Source: Actinomycetes bacterium
GTDB lineage: Bacteria > Actinomycetota > Actinomycetes > Actinomycetales > Demequinaceae
Direction: 5' to 3'
NCBI GenBank assembly: GCA_023432235.1
Contig: JAEYUX010000027.1
Span: 1 to 6,695 of the forward strand
Length of the DNA stretch: 6,695 nucleotides
The position numbers and the translations under genes are program-made. Positions 6,645 through 6,695 of this stretch are shown piece after piece (within the stretch, counting starts at the first letter, position 1; every line of letters starts with the position of its first letter). A model generated the notes under the pieces. The model made no database searches. It had not been told where the DNA came from and saw nothing but the letters and a program-made list of their open reading frames with translations.

Positions 6645-6650
6645 TAGGCT
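6645..6650 (+). promoter_or_regulatory. Possible -10 box for the rightmost plus-strand gene
   Basis: TAGGCT, the same hexamer as before hslR and wbbL, with CTGTCA (6623-6628; 4 of 6 to TTGACA) 16 bp upstream as a -35. The opposing rmlD -10 lies inside its spacer. A weaker alternative is GAGAAT at 6655-6660, 7 nt before a GTG at 6668. Confidence 0.4.
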
Positions 6651-6667
6651 GGTTGAGAATCACAACG

Positions 6668-6695
6668 GTGCGCAAGGAGTTCAAGGTGGACGTTC
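6668..6695 (+). CDS. Start of a plus-strand gene, truncated by the window edge
   Basis: Two in-frame GTG codons, at 6668 and 6686, open a frame that reaches the edge. AAGGAG (6674-6679) is placed 6 nt before the second GTG and would be a good ribosome site; the first would suit a leaderless message from GAGAAT. At most nine residues (VRKEFKVDV) are visible, too few to name a product. Given rmlA and rmlD next to it, rmlC or rmlB would be an expected neighbour, but this is only an inference from context. Confidence 0.4.

Noticed and set aside
6622..6684. Longer rmlD start at TTG 6684
   Set aside because: The extension has no family counterpart, overlaps both promoters, and the GTG at 6621 has a well-spaced TAGCCT box.

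Overview
The window looks like ordinary chromosome from a high-GC, Gram-positive, probably flagellated actinobacterium. The Micrococcales (Demequina/Cellulomonas-like) are my best guess from memory, not from a search. Four things point this way: GC-rich codon use with many GTG starts; a -10 box of the form TAnnnT lying 6-7 nt upstream of several start codons (leaderless transcription, common in Actinobacteria); a WbbL-type rhamnosyltransferase; and a chemoreceptor next to a peptidoglycan hydrolase of a kind seen by flagellar clusters.

Layout, left to right. Positions 1-388 (minus) hold the N-terminal part of a cell-wall hydrolase, probably an M15 peptidase, cut by the window edge. Positions 557-642 (plus) are tRNA-Leu(CAG) with a -10 box before it and a strong hairpin after it. 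Positions 692-1730 (minus) are a two-gene operon: a membrane protein fused to a GNAT-like domain, then a YchJ/SEC-C protein. A 36-bp divergent promoter region separates it from an Hsp15-like S4 RNA-binding protein (1767-2138, plus). A methyl-accepting chemotaxis protein follows (2315-3925, plus), with a 176-nt leader region that may carry a sigma-28-type promoter. The right third is a cell-surface rhamnose locus: wbbL and rmlA in tandem on the plus strand (3971-5718), convergent with rmlD on the minus strand (5749-6621). A further plus-strand gene appears to begin at about 6668 or 6686 and runs off the window.

How the genes fit together. RmlA makes dTDP-glucose, RmlD does the last step to dTDP-L-rhamnose, and WbbL uses dTDP-rhamnose to build a lipid-linked cell-wall glycan. 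RmlB and RmlC are missing here and are probably just beyond the right edge or elsewhere. The chemoreceptor and the hydrolase suggest motility, but no flagellar structural gene is inside the window.

I found no mobile element, CRISPR array, phage remnant or clearly new system. The more useful observations are the repeated leaderless promoter pattern (which moves the rmlD start), the compact divergent promoters, the membrane-GNAT fusion, and the possible regulatory sites ahead of the chemoreceptor.
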